Part shown: positions 24,748 through 38,488 of the stretch, piece by piece
How positions within the stretch are numbered: the stretch's first letter is position 1
Layout of the letters: every line of letters begins with the position of its first letter
Source: Chrysomallon squamiferum
Lineage: Eukaryota > Mollusca > Gastropoda > Neomphalida > Peltospiridae
Direction of reading: 5' to 3'
Assembly (NCBI GenBank): GCA_012295275.1
Contig: CM022671.1
Coordinates: forward strand, 24,923,822-24,987,821
Length of the DNA: 64,000 bases
The notes under the pieces: model-generated
The model's input: the letters and a program-made list of their open reading frames with translations, nothing else
Told to the model about the DNA's origin: nothing
Database searches by the model: none
Made by a program: the position numbers and the translations under genes

Positions 24748-25957
24748 CTGGAAGTCACAGAATACAAAACAGACAAACAGTGGAAGCCACGTCCGTAAAT
24801 AGACTCTTTTTGAAATGAGGCAAAAACATTTATTCGCCCCGCTCCGCTTGGTCATGATCGCGATGATGTCGATAGACTTCAAACGGTAACCGTAGACATA
24901 AACGAATTCATTCAGTGGATATCTTTTCTATCGGAATTGAGATTTATATTTTATATTTTTTAAAACAAAACCTTTTGTAAAAAAACAAAAAATAAAAAAT
25001 AAAAATAAAAAAATAAATAAAAAATAAATAAATAAAATAAAACAATAATAATTAAAATCTTCGATTTCGATATGAGGCTTTTGCATCAATGTAGTTACAG
25101 CCATGGAAGCTGTAATAAAGTATGTGTATTTGTGAGCTGTGAAAAACTGAGTATCAGAATAACACAGACATCTGCTGTTACCAATGATAAAACAACAATA
25201 ACTTTCTGGTGTTTGGCTTTACAAGTTATTCACAAGCAATTCACATCAGAATTGCAAAAATTATTGTTAGTGAAGAATAATAAATGTGTAAGAAAATACT
25301 GCAGTTTGTAAAATTTTAATATATAACAATAAACTTTTTCTTCCTTTATGTAACTTTGATGAAACAAAATTTAATGATAACACGTATTTTGTTTTCAGTT
25401 TTACTTGGTAGTTTTGATATTTGTTAAATTAAATATAAAATAACGTTTGATGATGGTGATGATGATGATATTCATAATAATAATAATGATGATGATGATA
25501 ACGATGATCACGAGTCGTGAAAGTACATCCCATTAATGTATTTTGAAGGAATGTAATTCTGAAAGACATTAAATATTATTTCTTACATTTACTGTTACAG
25601 GTTCATTACTGTTGTTGTTGTTGTGCTGCTACGGTTGTTGTTATTTTAGTTGTTTTGCTCGTCTTAAATATATTAGTCCAATGACTCTGTTTAATATTTT
25701 GTATAATTAGATTAAGTGAAACCACATATTTAATATAATCTGATAGCTAGAATTGCTTTCTACTTTGTAGCAAAATAAAAAATAAAAAAAAATAAAACAT
25801 ATTCAAATATATGTAAGCCGTATAGCGGAAATAGTTATTACAGTTTTGTCAGGAGATAGTCAAAGATCTAAAGATAATTAATAAATGACAAAAACAATTT
25901 TCATGACTGTTTTGACAGTTCGCTTCAGTAGTTTCTTCTTTTTTTTCTTCTTCTTCT

Positions 25958-26226
25958 TATTATTATTATTACTATTATTATTAGTAGTAGTAGTAGTACC
26001 AGTAGTAATAGTAGTAGAAGTAATAGTACTACTACTAGTAGTAGAAGTAGTAGTAGTAGTAGTAGTAGCAGCAGCAGTAATAGTACTACAACAAGTAGTA
26101 GAACCAATGGTAGCAGTAGAAACAGTAGTAGTAGTAGTAGTAGTAATAGTAGGAGTAGTAGTAGAATTGTTAATTGACGGGATTGTCAGTTCGGCAAAAC
26201 AGTTTCTTCTTCTTCTTCTTCTTCTT

Positions 26227-26257
<31 letters not shown>

Positions 26258-26275
26258 TTATTATTATTATTATAT
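25958..26275. repeat. ATT/GTA/TTC trinucleotide compound tract
   Basis: Successive ATT, GTA/GCA and CTT tracts. Open frames across it encode only Val/Leu/Ala/Ile. Confidence 0.95.
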
Positions 26276-26584
26276 TATTTGGTTTTATGTAACGTATTAC
26301 AAATCTGAACTACACGAATGCTTCAGCAATACATGATTAATGTTTTGTATGCAAGAAGAAACTGGCGAAGTTTGTTTATTTATTATTTTTATTAATTTTC
26401 CTTTAAGGCGTTAATTTTTGAGAACTGCACTAATTAGTAAAAGTCAAAGATAGATTAATGAATTTCAAAAACCAAAAGAAAAGAATTTTTTTTTTTCAAA
26501 GTACCACTATTTTTCTCATTTAATAATTCTGAATTTAATTTCATGCTGAAACATTGATTTATGTATTATTATTAATAATCATCA

Positions 26585-26700
26585 TTCACGTTATTATTCC
26601 TGGGCTTTTTGTTGTGATATAGGTTTTTCATTTATTCAGATAATGTCCTTTCGATTAGTTTCTTATATAATTTGTGCAAACCTTTACATCGGAATTACAT
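26585..26700 (+). repeat. Shared receptor 3-prime block, copy near 26.6 kb
   Basis: A diverged copy of the block (TTATTCCTGGGCTTTTTGTT, then TAGGTTTTTCATTTATTCAG). It lies about 1.8 kb downstream of the 23.8 kb receptor, same orientation. Confidence 0.7.
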
Positions 26701-26911
26701 ACAACTTTTTATCTGAACGAATTCTAATTTGTGTTTCTTTTTCCTCTGTCGCTATAATCCACAATTCACGCTGATGAAATTAATTTTCTAGGTGTTTCGC
26801 TCAGTAACATTTATAGATCGATCTTCAGCATATACACAAAAACAAACTATCTGCAGATGAATATCTTTAAATATCACTACAGTAATAAGAGATACAGTAA
26901 TAACAATGATA

Positions 26912-26913
26912 AA

Positions 26914-26985
<72 letters not shown>
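26912..26985. repeat. (AAT)n microsatellite
   Basis: Uninterrupted AAT trinucleotide tract. It yields spurious poly-Asn and poly-Ile frames. Confidence 0.95.
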
Positions 26986-26987
<2 letters not shown>

Positions 26988-28026
26988 AAACAGAAGAAAA
27001 GAGAAAAGAAACATATATGCTATCTTTATTTATTTATTTATTTATTTTAAACATGCTATATACTTGTTATTATAACATGTTAAACACATAAACAAGTACA
27101 ATGAAAAGCATCAGCTGAAAAATCTAACAAACAATAGAAAGATGCATGCGCATTTAACCGGATGTTTATATAAACATTTGAAAGATTCCTTATTAAAATA
27201 TTGTTGTTGTTGAAAGTGAAAAAGATAATATGGATTGATCATAATAGTTTGAATATATTTATTTTGGAAGCTTTTTAACTGGCCATTTGTACTTCTGAAA
27301 AATCGACTGAAACTTTAAATATTATAAAAATAAAGAAATCTGCGGTTGCTTCCAAAACAGTATCAGAATAGTCCTAATCAGCAAAGCCATAATTGTAATG
27401 TACTGTTGATGTAAATTTGATATAAGTCTGGACATAAGAAATAATATATTTGTCATGTTTATCTTTGAATTATGCTTTTTATGCATTTTATGTCTATATA
27501 TTAACTGAAAGAAATTAAGTGCGGTAGTATTAATATAATATGATTTCTGTATTTCATAATTCTTGTATAACCGACCACTACAAATATATTAAGTTAAGAA
27601 ATATTTTTTGATGTTAGGTTGCGTTCTTATTATATGAAATGATTATTATTTTGCAGTTATTTAATTAATTATATATCTTATTTTAACTAAACGACTTTAT
27701 ACGAAACACCTCAAATAATAATAACCGTATAACTTGCCCTTTTTTTTATTCATTTGGAAAGGTTGTGGTCTTTTTGGGGGGGTGATTGGTGGGGCGGGGA
27801 TGGTTCAAGAAAACAGTATATGTGATCTGGTTTCTTCGAGTCAAGAACAAAAAAGAAAAAAGTAAACAGATGATGTTAATCTTTCTACTGCTGAAAAATG
27901 CCAGTAAAAACAAAGTTGACAGTTACGAAAACAGTAACAGTAATAATATTAATAGCAGCTGTAGTAGATTAGTACTAGAAGAGTAAGTAGCTAGTATTAG
28001 CAGCAGCAGTGATGTTCCGTTTGATA

Positions 28027-28205
28027 TAATAATAATAATAATAATGATAATAACAATAATAATAATAATAATAATAATGATGATAACAATAATAGTAATA
28101 ATAATAATAATAATAAAAACAATAATAATAACAACAATAATGATAATAGTAATAATAATAATAACAAAAATAATAATAATAACAACAACTACATTAATAA
28201 TAGTA
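28027..28205. repeat. AAT/GAT/AAC imperfect trinucleotide tract
   Basis: Imperfect AAT tract with GAT, AAC and AGT variants. Confidence 0.93.
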
Positions 28206-29393
28206 GCAAAGCAAGTGCGTTATCTACAAACACGGATTAATATGAATAAAGAATTAAAATGCTCTTCGGATATTTAAATAGGCCATCAAACAAAAATTAA
28301 ACTATCGTAATTTCTGAAACCAGGCGGAATAGCCACTTGGAAAACATCTCCGTACCACAGTATTTGTCCCAGTTTATTTATGTGTAAAGAGATATAAGCT
28401 AAATACACCCTGTGGAAAACATTGTCAGTTATACTCAGAATCAAATTACATTAATCTCTATGTACTTTTTCTTAAAACAGATAATGACTGAGCTCCAATT
28501 ATCCTCTGTTAAACTGATTATAATATTATGTTCAGAATTTCCTTCTAGAACTTCTCTCCTGCCATTTAATGAAGAGTACATTTTAAAAAAAAATCAGAAC
28601 GGATGCCTAATCCTTCTGTGTCAGAATGTCACTTCTCTTAAGACAAGTTTCCAAAACAGTCACCTTTCTATAGCACTCTAGTCTACTCCCAAAACGTATA
28701 TTCTAATAATAAATAAAATAATTTAGGCTACAAGATGTCCAACATCTGTCAGTACAAAAAGTGCTCAAAGATTGAGTGCTGTTAAAATAAAATTCTTTAT
28801 ACGTATGTATTATATTTGTATATGGTGTGTGTGTGTGTGTGTGTGTGTGTCTTTAAAATATTTGTCATTTGTTATTTGTACCATTAAAACATTAAATTAA
28901 ACTGTATATCGCATGTCATGTACATTTCGAAAAAAATAAAATGTGTGTATGTGTGTCTGAATGTATGTATTCAAATTATTTTGGATATGTATATATGTGT
29001 ATATAATTGTGAAGAAGAATTTTTTTGAGGGGTGCAGAGGGTTAAGTGTGTGTTTTACACCCTCGCAGATGTATTATATCTATATTATCATCAGATGCTG
29101 CACTGTGTAATTTATACTCGTCATTTCATTTTTTCCAGACAGCAGATTAATCCACTGTTATTTTTATTTATTTATTGGCTTTATCAGTTGCTTGCAGGCG
29201 TATTTCTTAATGGAGTCAGTGAACTCGAAGTTCACGAGACAGTGAACATGAGATAATTAAACTGATAACCCTGTCTCAAGCAGAATAACGGATATTGATA
29301 CCCGATATCTGCCTCTTTCTTCATTCGCCATTTTTTTTTAAATACTTGTTTTATTTGTTTTACGCTGCATCCATTACTGTGTATACAACGGTC

Positions 29394-29565
29394 GTAGTAG
29401 TAGTAGTAGCAGCAGTAGTAGTAGTCACAGTAGCTGTTGTCGTTGTAGAAGATGTTGTAGTAGCAATAGTAGTAGTAGTAACAGTAGCGGTAGTAGTAGT
29501 TGTAGAAAATGTAGTAGCAGTAGTAGTAACGGTGATACTAGTCGTATTAACGGTAGACGCAACAG
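29394..29565. repeat. GTA/GCA trinucleotide tract
   Basis: Imperfect GTA tract with a spurious poly-Val frame. Confidence 0.93.
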
Positions 29566-30541
29566 TAATAGTGCTAGCAATATACTGACTCCTACTTTAT
29601 TACTACAGTATTATAAATTTACATTTAATGTATACAACACAATAAATGGTTTTTCACCTAATCGTCGCATTCGTGAAAACCTAGAGAGAGAAACAAAAAC
29701 AAAAAAAAGAAATTGTGTACGATCAGTCTTCAAATATCTTAATTTGAAAAATCACAGGTTTAATGTTGTGTAAAGCCCTAATCTTTTTACAGTTATCTCT
29801 TTCTAAAGTGTGTTGGTGTTTGTTTTATGGTTCAATAGCAGGACGTCAGCTATAGGCATGAAGAAAAAGTAGACATTCAGTTAATTCGTTAAATGGCAGT
29901 ATTTGTGAACAACATCGCTAATCTCTCCCGGTCGGATTATCGACAGGGTCCGTCTCCGAAATACAAAAACTTCTAGGCTGTCAGACTGCAATCACAATAG
30001 ATTGTGCATTATAATGGCGGCCATCCAGACAAAATTGGCTAACGCGAATCGTTAAAATGGGACATAATATTAAAACTGAATTTTTACATGGCATAAAAAA
30101 TATTTAGCCGTGTATGTATGTATATATATATATATATATGTATCTTCAAGTGAACCAAAATTAATTCTATTACAACATAATAACATTATTAATTTGACAC
30201 GAATTCCAATGCTGTAATCCCAAGGATCAACAAAAAAAACCCACATAAACATGCAATAATTCCGCCATTCTCCTTCCTGCTACTAAATAACTGTGAAAAA
30301 TAGGCGTGATGCAATGACACCATTGTGAACGTACATTTATTTCTCATGTATTTCAGATGCAAATTAATAGCGCAGGAGAGTGACATGAAATATTTATTAA
30401 TGCTATAAAACCGCTTATAAAATTCTGAATAAGACAGAATACACATAAAATAGTCTTAATTATTTGTAAATTAATTCAGAAAAGTATTCTGCATTTTGTG
30501 ATAATTGGGGAAAAGCAAATGTAAAGAAAATAATAATTTAT

Positions 30542-30576
30542 TTCGTCACTATTTATTTTTATTTTTATTTTTATTA

Positions 30577-30669
<93 letters not shown>

Positions 30670-30672
30670 TTA
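30542..30672. repeat. ATTT/ATT compound tract
   Basis: TTTA and ATT repeats in tandem, ending in a TTTA tetranucleotide run. Confidence 0.93.
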
Positions 30673-31499
30673 CTTCATAAACAAACTATAATCACCAGTT
30701 ACATTTCTCTAAAGTTATTGATTTTAATTTTTACAATCCTTGAGCATATATTATGTTACCTTTATTAACTAATTAATCAATTTCATTATTTCTTTCCTTC
30801 TTTGTTATTTATTTATTTAGTTATTTAGTTACTTTGATCAGTTACGAGGATATAAGTGGTCCAATGATATAATAATTATTATTATTATCATTAAGGGTGT
30901 TTTAAAGTGTTCCTTCCCACAAACAATAAAACGTATATTACATACATGGATAAACAGAAAGCAGACAAAATGTGTTAATCATGTTTCGGTTTTATTTGAA
31001 ATATTAAAAGATCTTTGAAATACAAGTATGTATAAATATTGGAAGTTTGTAAAATCTTTGAAAACTATGGAAATGTGTGAAAAAATAAAAAAAAAATTGA
31101 AAATTTGTAAATATCTGGATATTGAATTAAAAAAAATATATATAAATAAATCAAAAATATAATTTCAGCACGTAAATCTTAATATACTTTTTCGAAAATA
31201 TAAATAAATAAAAAACAACAGAAAAAAAAAAACAACAGAAAATGAAATAATAAATAACACACTTCTGAGCATTTTTATTTTTCTGTTTATTTCTTTCTCT
31301 GTGTCAGTTTTCTCTTCTTTAACTTTTCTCTTTCTTTCCGTGTAAAGTGCAACGTACAGCTTTTTTATTCTTTCATGCAGTGAACTAAGAATATGTTATT
31401 AAAATGAGTTTCTTTCACATGCTGCAATACGGAGTTGATTAGTTTTATCTATATGGATTATGGCTTAGTAATACAAAGGAATTCCAAAAAGACAAATTA

Positions 31500-31655
31500 A
31501 ACATTATTCTTAAATGAAAAGTAAAATGTAAAAAGTATTGGAAGCTTTATGTAAGAAACCATGGAAAGGATTTAATCTGAATAAATGAAAAACCTACATC
31601 ACAACAACAAAAAACCCACACCAAGAATGAAAACGTCAATGATTTGTAATAACTA
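31500..31655 (-). repeat. Shared receptor 3-prime block, minus-strand copy
   Basis: The reverse complement contains GACGTTTTCATTC, TTGTTGTTGTGATGTAGG, CATTTATTCAGATTAAATCC and ACATTTTAC in family order. It lies about 2.2 kb downstream of the minus-strand receptor (33844-34797) and is flipped with it. Confidence 0.75.
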
Positions 31656-31852
31656 AGCATTAATAAAATGATTCTAAATAATCTTTCAACGTGAAATTAA
31701 ATTCAAAATTATTATAAAGAATACAATACGAAAAACAAACAATAATAAAAAAAAAACATTTTTGACCGTTTTCATTTTCTTTCGTTTTACTTTTATATTT
31801 TAATCTAACTCTGGCTGTCACTGATTTGTATTATAAAAAATAGCAGTAGTCT

Positions 31853-31867
31853 TATTACTACTGCTAT

Positions 31868-31923
<56 letters not shown>

Positions 31924-31990
31924 TTACCATTACTATCACTGTCACTGCTTATAATACTTTTATTTCTACTGTTTTTTCCTCTTTTACTAT

Positions 31991-32023
<33 letters not shown>

Positions 32024-32115
32024 CACTACTATCACTGTCACTGCTTATAATATTGCTTAAAATACTTTTATTTCTACTGTTTTTTCCTCTTTTACTATTA
32101 CTACTACTATTAGTT
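31853..32115. repeat. ACT trinucleotide tract with an internal duplication
   Basis: Two ACT runs, separated and followed by a duplicated non-repeat segment (CACTGTCACTGCTTATAATA to TTTTTTCCTCTTTTACTATT). Poly-Ser frames on the minus strand are artefacts. Confidence 0.9.
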
Positions 32116-33843
32116 CTTCTACACCTGTTACTACTACTCAAACTATTACAACAGCAATCAAGCTGTTGTCACGGCAAGCCCACATCGAATTTATTATACA
32201 TTTTAATACACTATAGCAACTCATTTCATCTGATCTCTTCACTGACTCTCACAGCCACACATTCAACTCTATAAGACTTATTATTTACCACTCCTTCTAC
32301 AAATCGAACAAACAACAACAACAACAGTAAATCATACATAAATGCAAACATACATTTACATAAATGTATTAATTTCTATCCTGGAGTATTCTGAGACGAG
32401 AAAAGAAATATTAAGCCACATACTGACAATTGCAGTTTTTATATGTGTAACGGTTGCCCTGTCATGTCGCCACACACAGAAGAAACTGACGACGCCTTAA
32501 AACCGTGCCACGCCCTGCAAGGTGTGCCGTCTTTGCCTTAAACCCAGTATTAACATCATTCTGTAGGTAGTAATTCTTTTAGAATATCAAAAATAATGTA
32601 AATGCTAACATTTCTAAAAAATTAGCAGAGATCGTTTATATATTTATTATTTATAAACATTTACGACAAAAGGTGTCTCTTATGCATTAGACTTACTGTT
32701 TTGAATTATTTGAAAATTATTCCAATTCCCTGTCATGTAATTTTGAAAACGTTTTGTTAAAGTTTCAAAACCTCTAAAAATGTTTCCTTAATACGAGTAT
32801 GCTATTTAATTTACACAATTTTAAGAAATATATATAGAATTAAATTTACTGTATAATTTGGTTTGCCTCCGACAAGAGTGGCTCCCCTGCTATATACGCA
32901 CATTTTTCGGAGTCACGATTGTTTTCCAGTGGATATGTCACAGCATTTAAAAAATTATTATTTCACTGCTAAAGTGGACATTCATATCAATTTGGATCTG
33001 TTTTCTCCAAAATAAATAACTATATTATTATTCGGCAGCTTTATTTGGTATTTTTACATGCAATGCACACTGTCGAATCACAAGAGCCCGCAATCAGTAA
33101 ACGCCAAACCATGCGAGATTAACGGATTTGGTACACAATTTTGATAATTCAACCATTCAGCATCATTCCATGCATATTTACGTTTCATAAACAGCGCGTC
33201 TCAGCAGACTTTCGAGGTGGAAAAGATGTCGCGCTTTGTACCAGTCGGTGCTCTATTTCGGTTTCGACAGCAATATTTTGTCAAATATAAATATACCTTA
33301 AGCTTATTGTGATTTTCATGACAAGTCAGTATGTTTTATTTACATCCATCAATGAAGTCGATTTGTTTACAGTTGAGTTTTATGAGAACGTCCTGTGGCT
33401 GTGGCAGTGTCCGTCCACAACGATTTACGTTTGTTGTGGGTGATTGTGTGGTGTGTGTCAATAAATATGTCAATAAATATTGTAAATATGTTAAATGTCT
33501 GTAATTTTTGTCCCTCTGATGAGGGGACACCTGCGATGAAGGGAAACCTTTACATACAATTCAGGTACAACTGAACAATGATAACATTGACTATTTAAAA
33601 TTAATTTTAACTATAGTTTAATGAGGAATACCGTGGTATAAAACATGAATATAAAAATAAATATATAAAAATTAAATGTCAAACCACAAGTCTCTGACTG
33701 TTATTGTTACTTGGATTTGTAGCACTTATTCCCAGAAAAGTCAGAACTTTCAACTTCGACTAACTTTTCTTCTAATCTTTAATTTTGATTATAGTATTAT
33801 GAAAATAATATATATCTTCTTATTTCATATCCACATTATCTCC

Positions 33844-34797
33844 TTATCGTATGATACTGAGTTCTGCACACTGCTGAATGTATGCTGTGTCTGTAAGCGA
33901 CTGTCTTGCTATTCTAGGAATCTCCGACCTATTGTCACTTGTTTTGCTCGTACACATGTAACAACAAATCTTCACTGCAGAGTTTCTGAAATTTGGCATC
34001 AAAGTCAAATACACTACCAGTTTCAGCAACGGGTAGAGAAAATAAATAAAGATCATACATCCAAACATGATGGGATCGACGATATGAAGAGCGAACAGAA
34101 TGTGAAAAGGCACTTGCGATGTTACGATTAAAATAAAAACAATCGTGTTTAAATAAGCCAAGCGAATTTTGCTTTCCGTTGTTGTCTTAAAGTAAGAATT
34201 GGTTAAAACTGCAGCACTTTGATGTCTGGTTATTTTTATCATACATGCAGTTATCACGGTCAAAGGAATAGCAACTACACCTGTCATGTTAAGAGCCCCA
34301 ACCCACCAGTTCGTTGAAGTGTAGTTAGGATCGAGTCTGTTGGAATGTTTGTCTACTTTGTAAAATGTTCCTTCTAAATAAACGTAACACAACACAGTAG
34401 GAACCCACAACCAGATTACTGCCAAATAAATCTTCACTCTCTTCTTTGTAACATGAACGTGATATTTTAACGGGTTACATACAGCGACACAGAGGATGAC
34501 GCTTAACCCCATCAGAGAAAAACATTTAACAGAGGCAAAGGCTGCAACTAAAGCCATTCCAAACATTAGGTTTGGCTCGTAGAAACTGGCTATCAGAAAT
34601 GTGGCAGTGTTTAAGTGTAACATCACATCGGCCAGAAGCTCGTTAGCAATGAAATGTCCTATGACGCCGAAAATCATCCTGGATTTTACAAGAATCATTA
34701 GTATGAAAATGTTGTTGGAAAATCCCCATAATATGACACAGCTGCTTGCGACTGCAGTATGCTTAGAGATGTTATCAGAAATATTTGTTGCATTCAT
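33844..34797 (-). CDS. Atypical 7TM receptor (clade 2), intact, minus strand
   Basis: Intact single-exon receptor of 317 residues from the ATG at 34795-34797 (MNATNISDN, two sequons). An upstream in-frame ATG at 34884 would add 29 residues with no counterpart in sisters. N29 (1.50), D57 (2.50, LLAD), W129, P178 and P230 are present. The DRY position is I101-L102-C103 before AVCNPLKY. TM6 reads TSQVP and TM7 reads LYPLLK259LVVY263. ECL2 holds DPNYTSTNWWVG with the sequon intact. The C-terminus is Cys-rich (ICCYMC), followed by a polar tail. The promoter module lies about 340 bp upstream on the minus strand (35131-35206) and the shared 3-prime block about 2.2 kb downstream, so the whole cassette is inverted relative to its neighbours. 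Ligand unknown. Confidence 0.93.
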   Translation of the reverse strand: MNATNISDNISKHTAVASSCVILWGFSNNIFILMILVKSRMIFGVIGHFIANELLADVMLHLNTATFLIASFYEPNLMFGMALVAAFASVKCFSLMGLSVILCVAVCNPLKYHVHVTKKRVKIYLAVIWLWVPTVLCYVYLEGTFYKVDKHSNRLDPNYTSTNWWVGALNMTGVVAIPLTVITACMIKITRHQSAAVLTNSYFKTTTESKIRLAYLNTIVFILIVTSQVPFHILFALHIVDPIMFGCMIFIYFLYPLLKLVVYLTLMPNFRNSAVKICCYMCTSKTSDNRSEIPRIARQSLTDTAYIQQCAELSIIR

Positions 34798-35130
34798 TGT
34801 CGTGTTAAATCCCTGTTCAAAATTAATATCACTACATTCTGCTTTACACTTGCTGTACTCTTTTACACACACAATATGTTTCATGAAATTAAAATATTTG
34901 AAAACGGAATATATTGTTATCCTTTACAGGAAACACTCCCGCAAACATTCAGATTATACTGTTTCTGCTTTCATATTGTCCATAAGTCACTTCAGCGGTT
35001 TCTATTCTTCCCTGAATAAAGAAGCCATCGTCTTTTATCTTGCGACAGAAATTCCTATATATTATTTCCTAAGTTTATCACACCTTACGCTGAAATAAAT
35101 TATTTTGTTGCATCATCACATCCTCCATCA

Positions 35131-35206
35131 TTTATATTTTAGCTGTCATTCTCTATTGATTGGTTAAAGTATATCAAGGGGCTATTGTCTGAAGGTTTGA
35201 TTGACA
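35131..35206 (-). promoter_or_regulatory. Shared receptor promoter module (34.8 kb gene)
   Basis: On the minus strand: TGTCAATCA (complement of 35198-35206), then TTAACCAAT with the CCAAT box at 35159-35163, then AAAATATAAA at 35131-35140. Spacings are 34 and 18 bp. Finding the module inverted together with its gene argues against it being a random dispersed repeat. Confidence 0.85.
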
Positions 35207-36616
35207 ACATGAGCCGAGTATAACTGTGTAATTAAGACTGTTTTTCTTGAATATATAACCTCTGATCCTTTGTTCTGATCGCATCGCTTTCTTTCTTATT
35301 TCAATTAAATAATCAAAGTATGGACTATATTTTGTGATACTGATAACCTATATAGACAAGATATATGTCTTTAAATGTATAGTCACTGGTCTACGGACAG
35401 TTTTCTTTAGTAGAGTATAATTAAAAAACAATAAGAACTGCATCTAATTTCTTAAACGTTATAAAGAGAGTCGCTGACTAGCAGCAAATAAACATTTAAT
35501 TCGTTTTGCACATTTAGATTGTGTTGTTATTCATATTCTGTTAGAGTCTAGGGAAAACGCAAAGGATAACAGATCACACAATGTAGGTAACGCCAGACTG
35601 TTGTTTACTAATACAGTACTCAGAACAATTGTGTTCTTATGGAATAACATAACTCGTTTATGTATATGTATGTATGTAGTATGTGTTTGTGTTCGTACGT
35701 ATGTATGTATGTATGAATGATATGAGTATGCATGCATTATGAATGCATCTGTTTGTCTACATGTGTATGTGTGTGTATACGTATGTATGTATGTATATAT
35801 GTATGTATGGAATATGTGGATATATCAGTGGACAGACATATATTGTAAACAGTTGTGTAAATGACAACCAATTTTATTTTTTAAAGTCGAAAGATTTTCT
35901 CTAAATGTCAATGGTTTAATATTCTGCTAGTGCATTACCATTGAAACACCACGTTATATCTAGGTTAATAAATAAAAAGATCAGGAAACACAGTTATTTC
36001 CCTTGATTTGCAATCGGAACAGAAAAGGCTTTGTTTGATCAGTTACATGTTCTCTTTCTTTCTTTCCTTTCATTAATAATCAATGTTTCAAAAAAAAAAA
36101 AAAAAATCTCGAACATACTGACGAACGAATAGTAAAGTCAAGCAGTTATAAAATCGCCTTCTTCCAAAATAATTTATTAACATTATTATTTTATTCATTT
36201 ATGAAATATTAATAAAACACTATTAAATTTGCGGCCTGTGAAATCAAGGTATAAGTTCAACTAAAATGTATTCTGTTTAGTTTAATGTCTGCAAATTTCT
36301 CTGTATTATCTATTTATCTACTTTTCTCCACTTTAATAAAAAAAATTGACGACGAAATCCGGACGAAATCTTGAAAAAACACAAAATTCGAACTTAACCT
36401 CCATTTCCCTCCTGGAAACCTATCTTTTAAGTTATCACAAGTTCCACTATACAATCATGACAGTCCATTCTCAACATACTTTCCAAGAAGATAAGAGTAT
36501 TTAAGCATCATAAACTAACAATCCTCACCCAACCTAGCCTATATTTTTCTACTGTACATTTGTTTTGATTTTTTTTGTTTTTTGTTTTTTTAATATTGTA
36601 TGGCATTTCTTTAAAT

Positions 36617-36794
36617 CAAGGGTGCGCAATACGTCGATCGCATAGACACTGTGGGTAGATCGCATGACGCTAAAAAATAGCCTATCATCCATCCTGCAGC
36701 CATAATAAAAGCATTTTGTGTTCTTTGTAGGTTATCATTTTGACTTGGTCATTTAAAAAGTAGCTCGCAAGCCAAAAAAGTGTAGGCACCCCCG
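36617..36794. mobile_element. Putative hAT-type non-autonomous element (MITE)
   Basis: About 178 bp, starting CAAGGGTGCGCAATAC and ending with the approximate inverted complement (CGGGGGTGCCTACAC on the other strand). It is flanked by near-identical 8-bp direct repeats, CTTTAAAT (36609-36616) and GTTTAAAT (36795-36802). Termini of the form CA-GGGTGC-CAA with 8-bp target duplications are typical of hAT elements. There is no coding capacity. The family assignment is from terminal sequence only. Confidence 0.65.
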
Positions 36795-37989
36795 GTTTAA
36801 ATTGTCGTTATGTCTCTTATATTCTGTGTGTTGTTCTTGCACTGTTATATGTGTTGTTGTTACACTGTTATATTACTTATAATAAAGGTGTTATGTGTAC
36901 TAAAGTTTAATGTTTCGGTAACTTTTAGGATTAGAGTTTTGCATTTTCCGGACTGGGGCTTCCCCTTATTACTCCCCCTTAATATATATATATATATAAA
37001 TATTAAAACGAATCAGGACTGACGTTATTCAACTATTGCAATTTAAAATAAAAAGAAATGTTAAAAAAAATTAACGAAATGAACAGCGATATTATAATGT
37101 TTTTGTTTGTTTGTTTTTAAATATTCTTAGAGTAGGAAGCGGCCCCAGAAATTTCATTATGAATTTCTAATTTTAATTTTTTTCCTTTTGATTTTTAAAT
37201 TGTTAAAAATTTACTTTATTTTACTTTATTTTGAATGTGTGTTTGATAAATTTAACTGTTGAATACAAATATCTTGCTTACTTTTTGAGATATGGCGCTT
37301 TGAATACTACGACACTGCTATAGCATCAGCAAAGGTAATATGAGCCATTTTCTCATCAGAAACCTTAACTTGATTAATTAACAAATAACACTGGCCGCCT
37401 ATTGAGATCTGTTTTACTACTACTACTACAAGAAATAAGTCACACATTTTCAAAGCTGGTATGTCGTATCAAAATATATGAAAATGAGAAAAACAAAAAC
37501 TTTAAATGACATATGAACAAAAAAAACAAAAACAAAAAAAACCCAAAACAACACCATTTTTTAACAGTGTCTCATTCCATTTCTGATGAGCATTGTTAAG
37601 TAGAACTTAAAAGCCTGACGTTATTCCACACAGACAGCATCTTGGAGTTCTTCACAGTGATCATTGTTGTCTGGTTCATGATATGATCCTCCAAACATGA
37701 AAACAAAAACAAAAATATACAGAATGGCTTTTTATGACATAAACAATCACCATATGATAAAACACATAAATGGTTATAATTTATTACCTGTCATATTGCT
37801 TCTACGATATATACCAAGCTGAAGCTGAAGGAGTCGATAAAGGCTTAACTCCAGCCAATCGTTAACATAATTTGTGTTATCTCCAAGATAAATACACTTT
37901 ACAAAACCAATTTATTTCTTTTCATTCTTATTTATTTTGTTTTTATAAAATATCTGTCTTTTATGAATACATTTATTCTTATTTAAAAA

Positions 37990-37992
<3 letters not shown>

Positions 37993-38079
<87 letters not shown>
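37993..38079. repeat. (GA)n microsatellite
   Basis: Uninterrupted GA tract. Arg/Glu and Ser/Leu frames across it are artefacts. Confidence 0.95.
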
Positions 38080-38080
<1 letters not shown>

Positions 38081-38357
38081 TAGACGAACAGATGGATAGA
38101 CACACCGCATATACACAACACTATATATTCTATTAACTAAGTTCTAGAATGACATCTATTAATGGTCAGATCGATTACCCAGGCAACCGATAACTAAATA
38201 TATTTTTAACTTATCTTTGTACCCAGTCTGATACTTTCACATCTACTACAAAGTTCAGAGTCGACACCTAAACAATAGCGATGTAATTTCTTGTGTCTGT
38301 ATAGCTACCTTTCTGTAGATGTAGGTACGTAGAATAAAAGTGGCTATTTTGACTGCC

Positions 38358-38488
<131 letters not shown>

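Larger units (their letters stand above)
24748..33843. other. Large intergenic region, microsatellite-laden
   Basis: No gene can be supported over about 9 kb. It includes many trinucleotide tracts (listed separately), the shared 3-prime block twice (26585-26700 plus; 31500-31655 minus), GT repeats near 28825-28850 and short TA runs. Frames at 24460-24882, 25072-25311, 28412-28681 and 29032-29256 show no recognisable domain; the first is antisense to the receptor. Positions 32400-33560 are less repetitive, with moderately GC-rich patches at 32440-32530 and 33380-33460. I recognise nothing there. Confidence 0.55.

Noticed and set aside
28412-28681. 89-codon plus-strand frame
   Set aside because: Non-repetitive but without recognisable motif, start context or promoter evidence; not enough to call a gene.
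33336-33530. 64-codon minus-strand frame
   Set aside because: No recognisable domain and no conserved counterpart in this window; consistent with chance.
34601-35098. 165-codon plus-strand frame opposite the 34.8 kb receptor
   Set aside because: Antisense shadow of a conserved coding region; similar antisense frames occur at 18775, 23721, 24460, 39307, 48161, 49326 and 56621.
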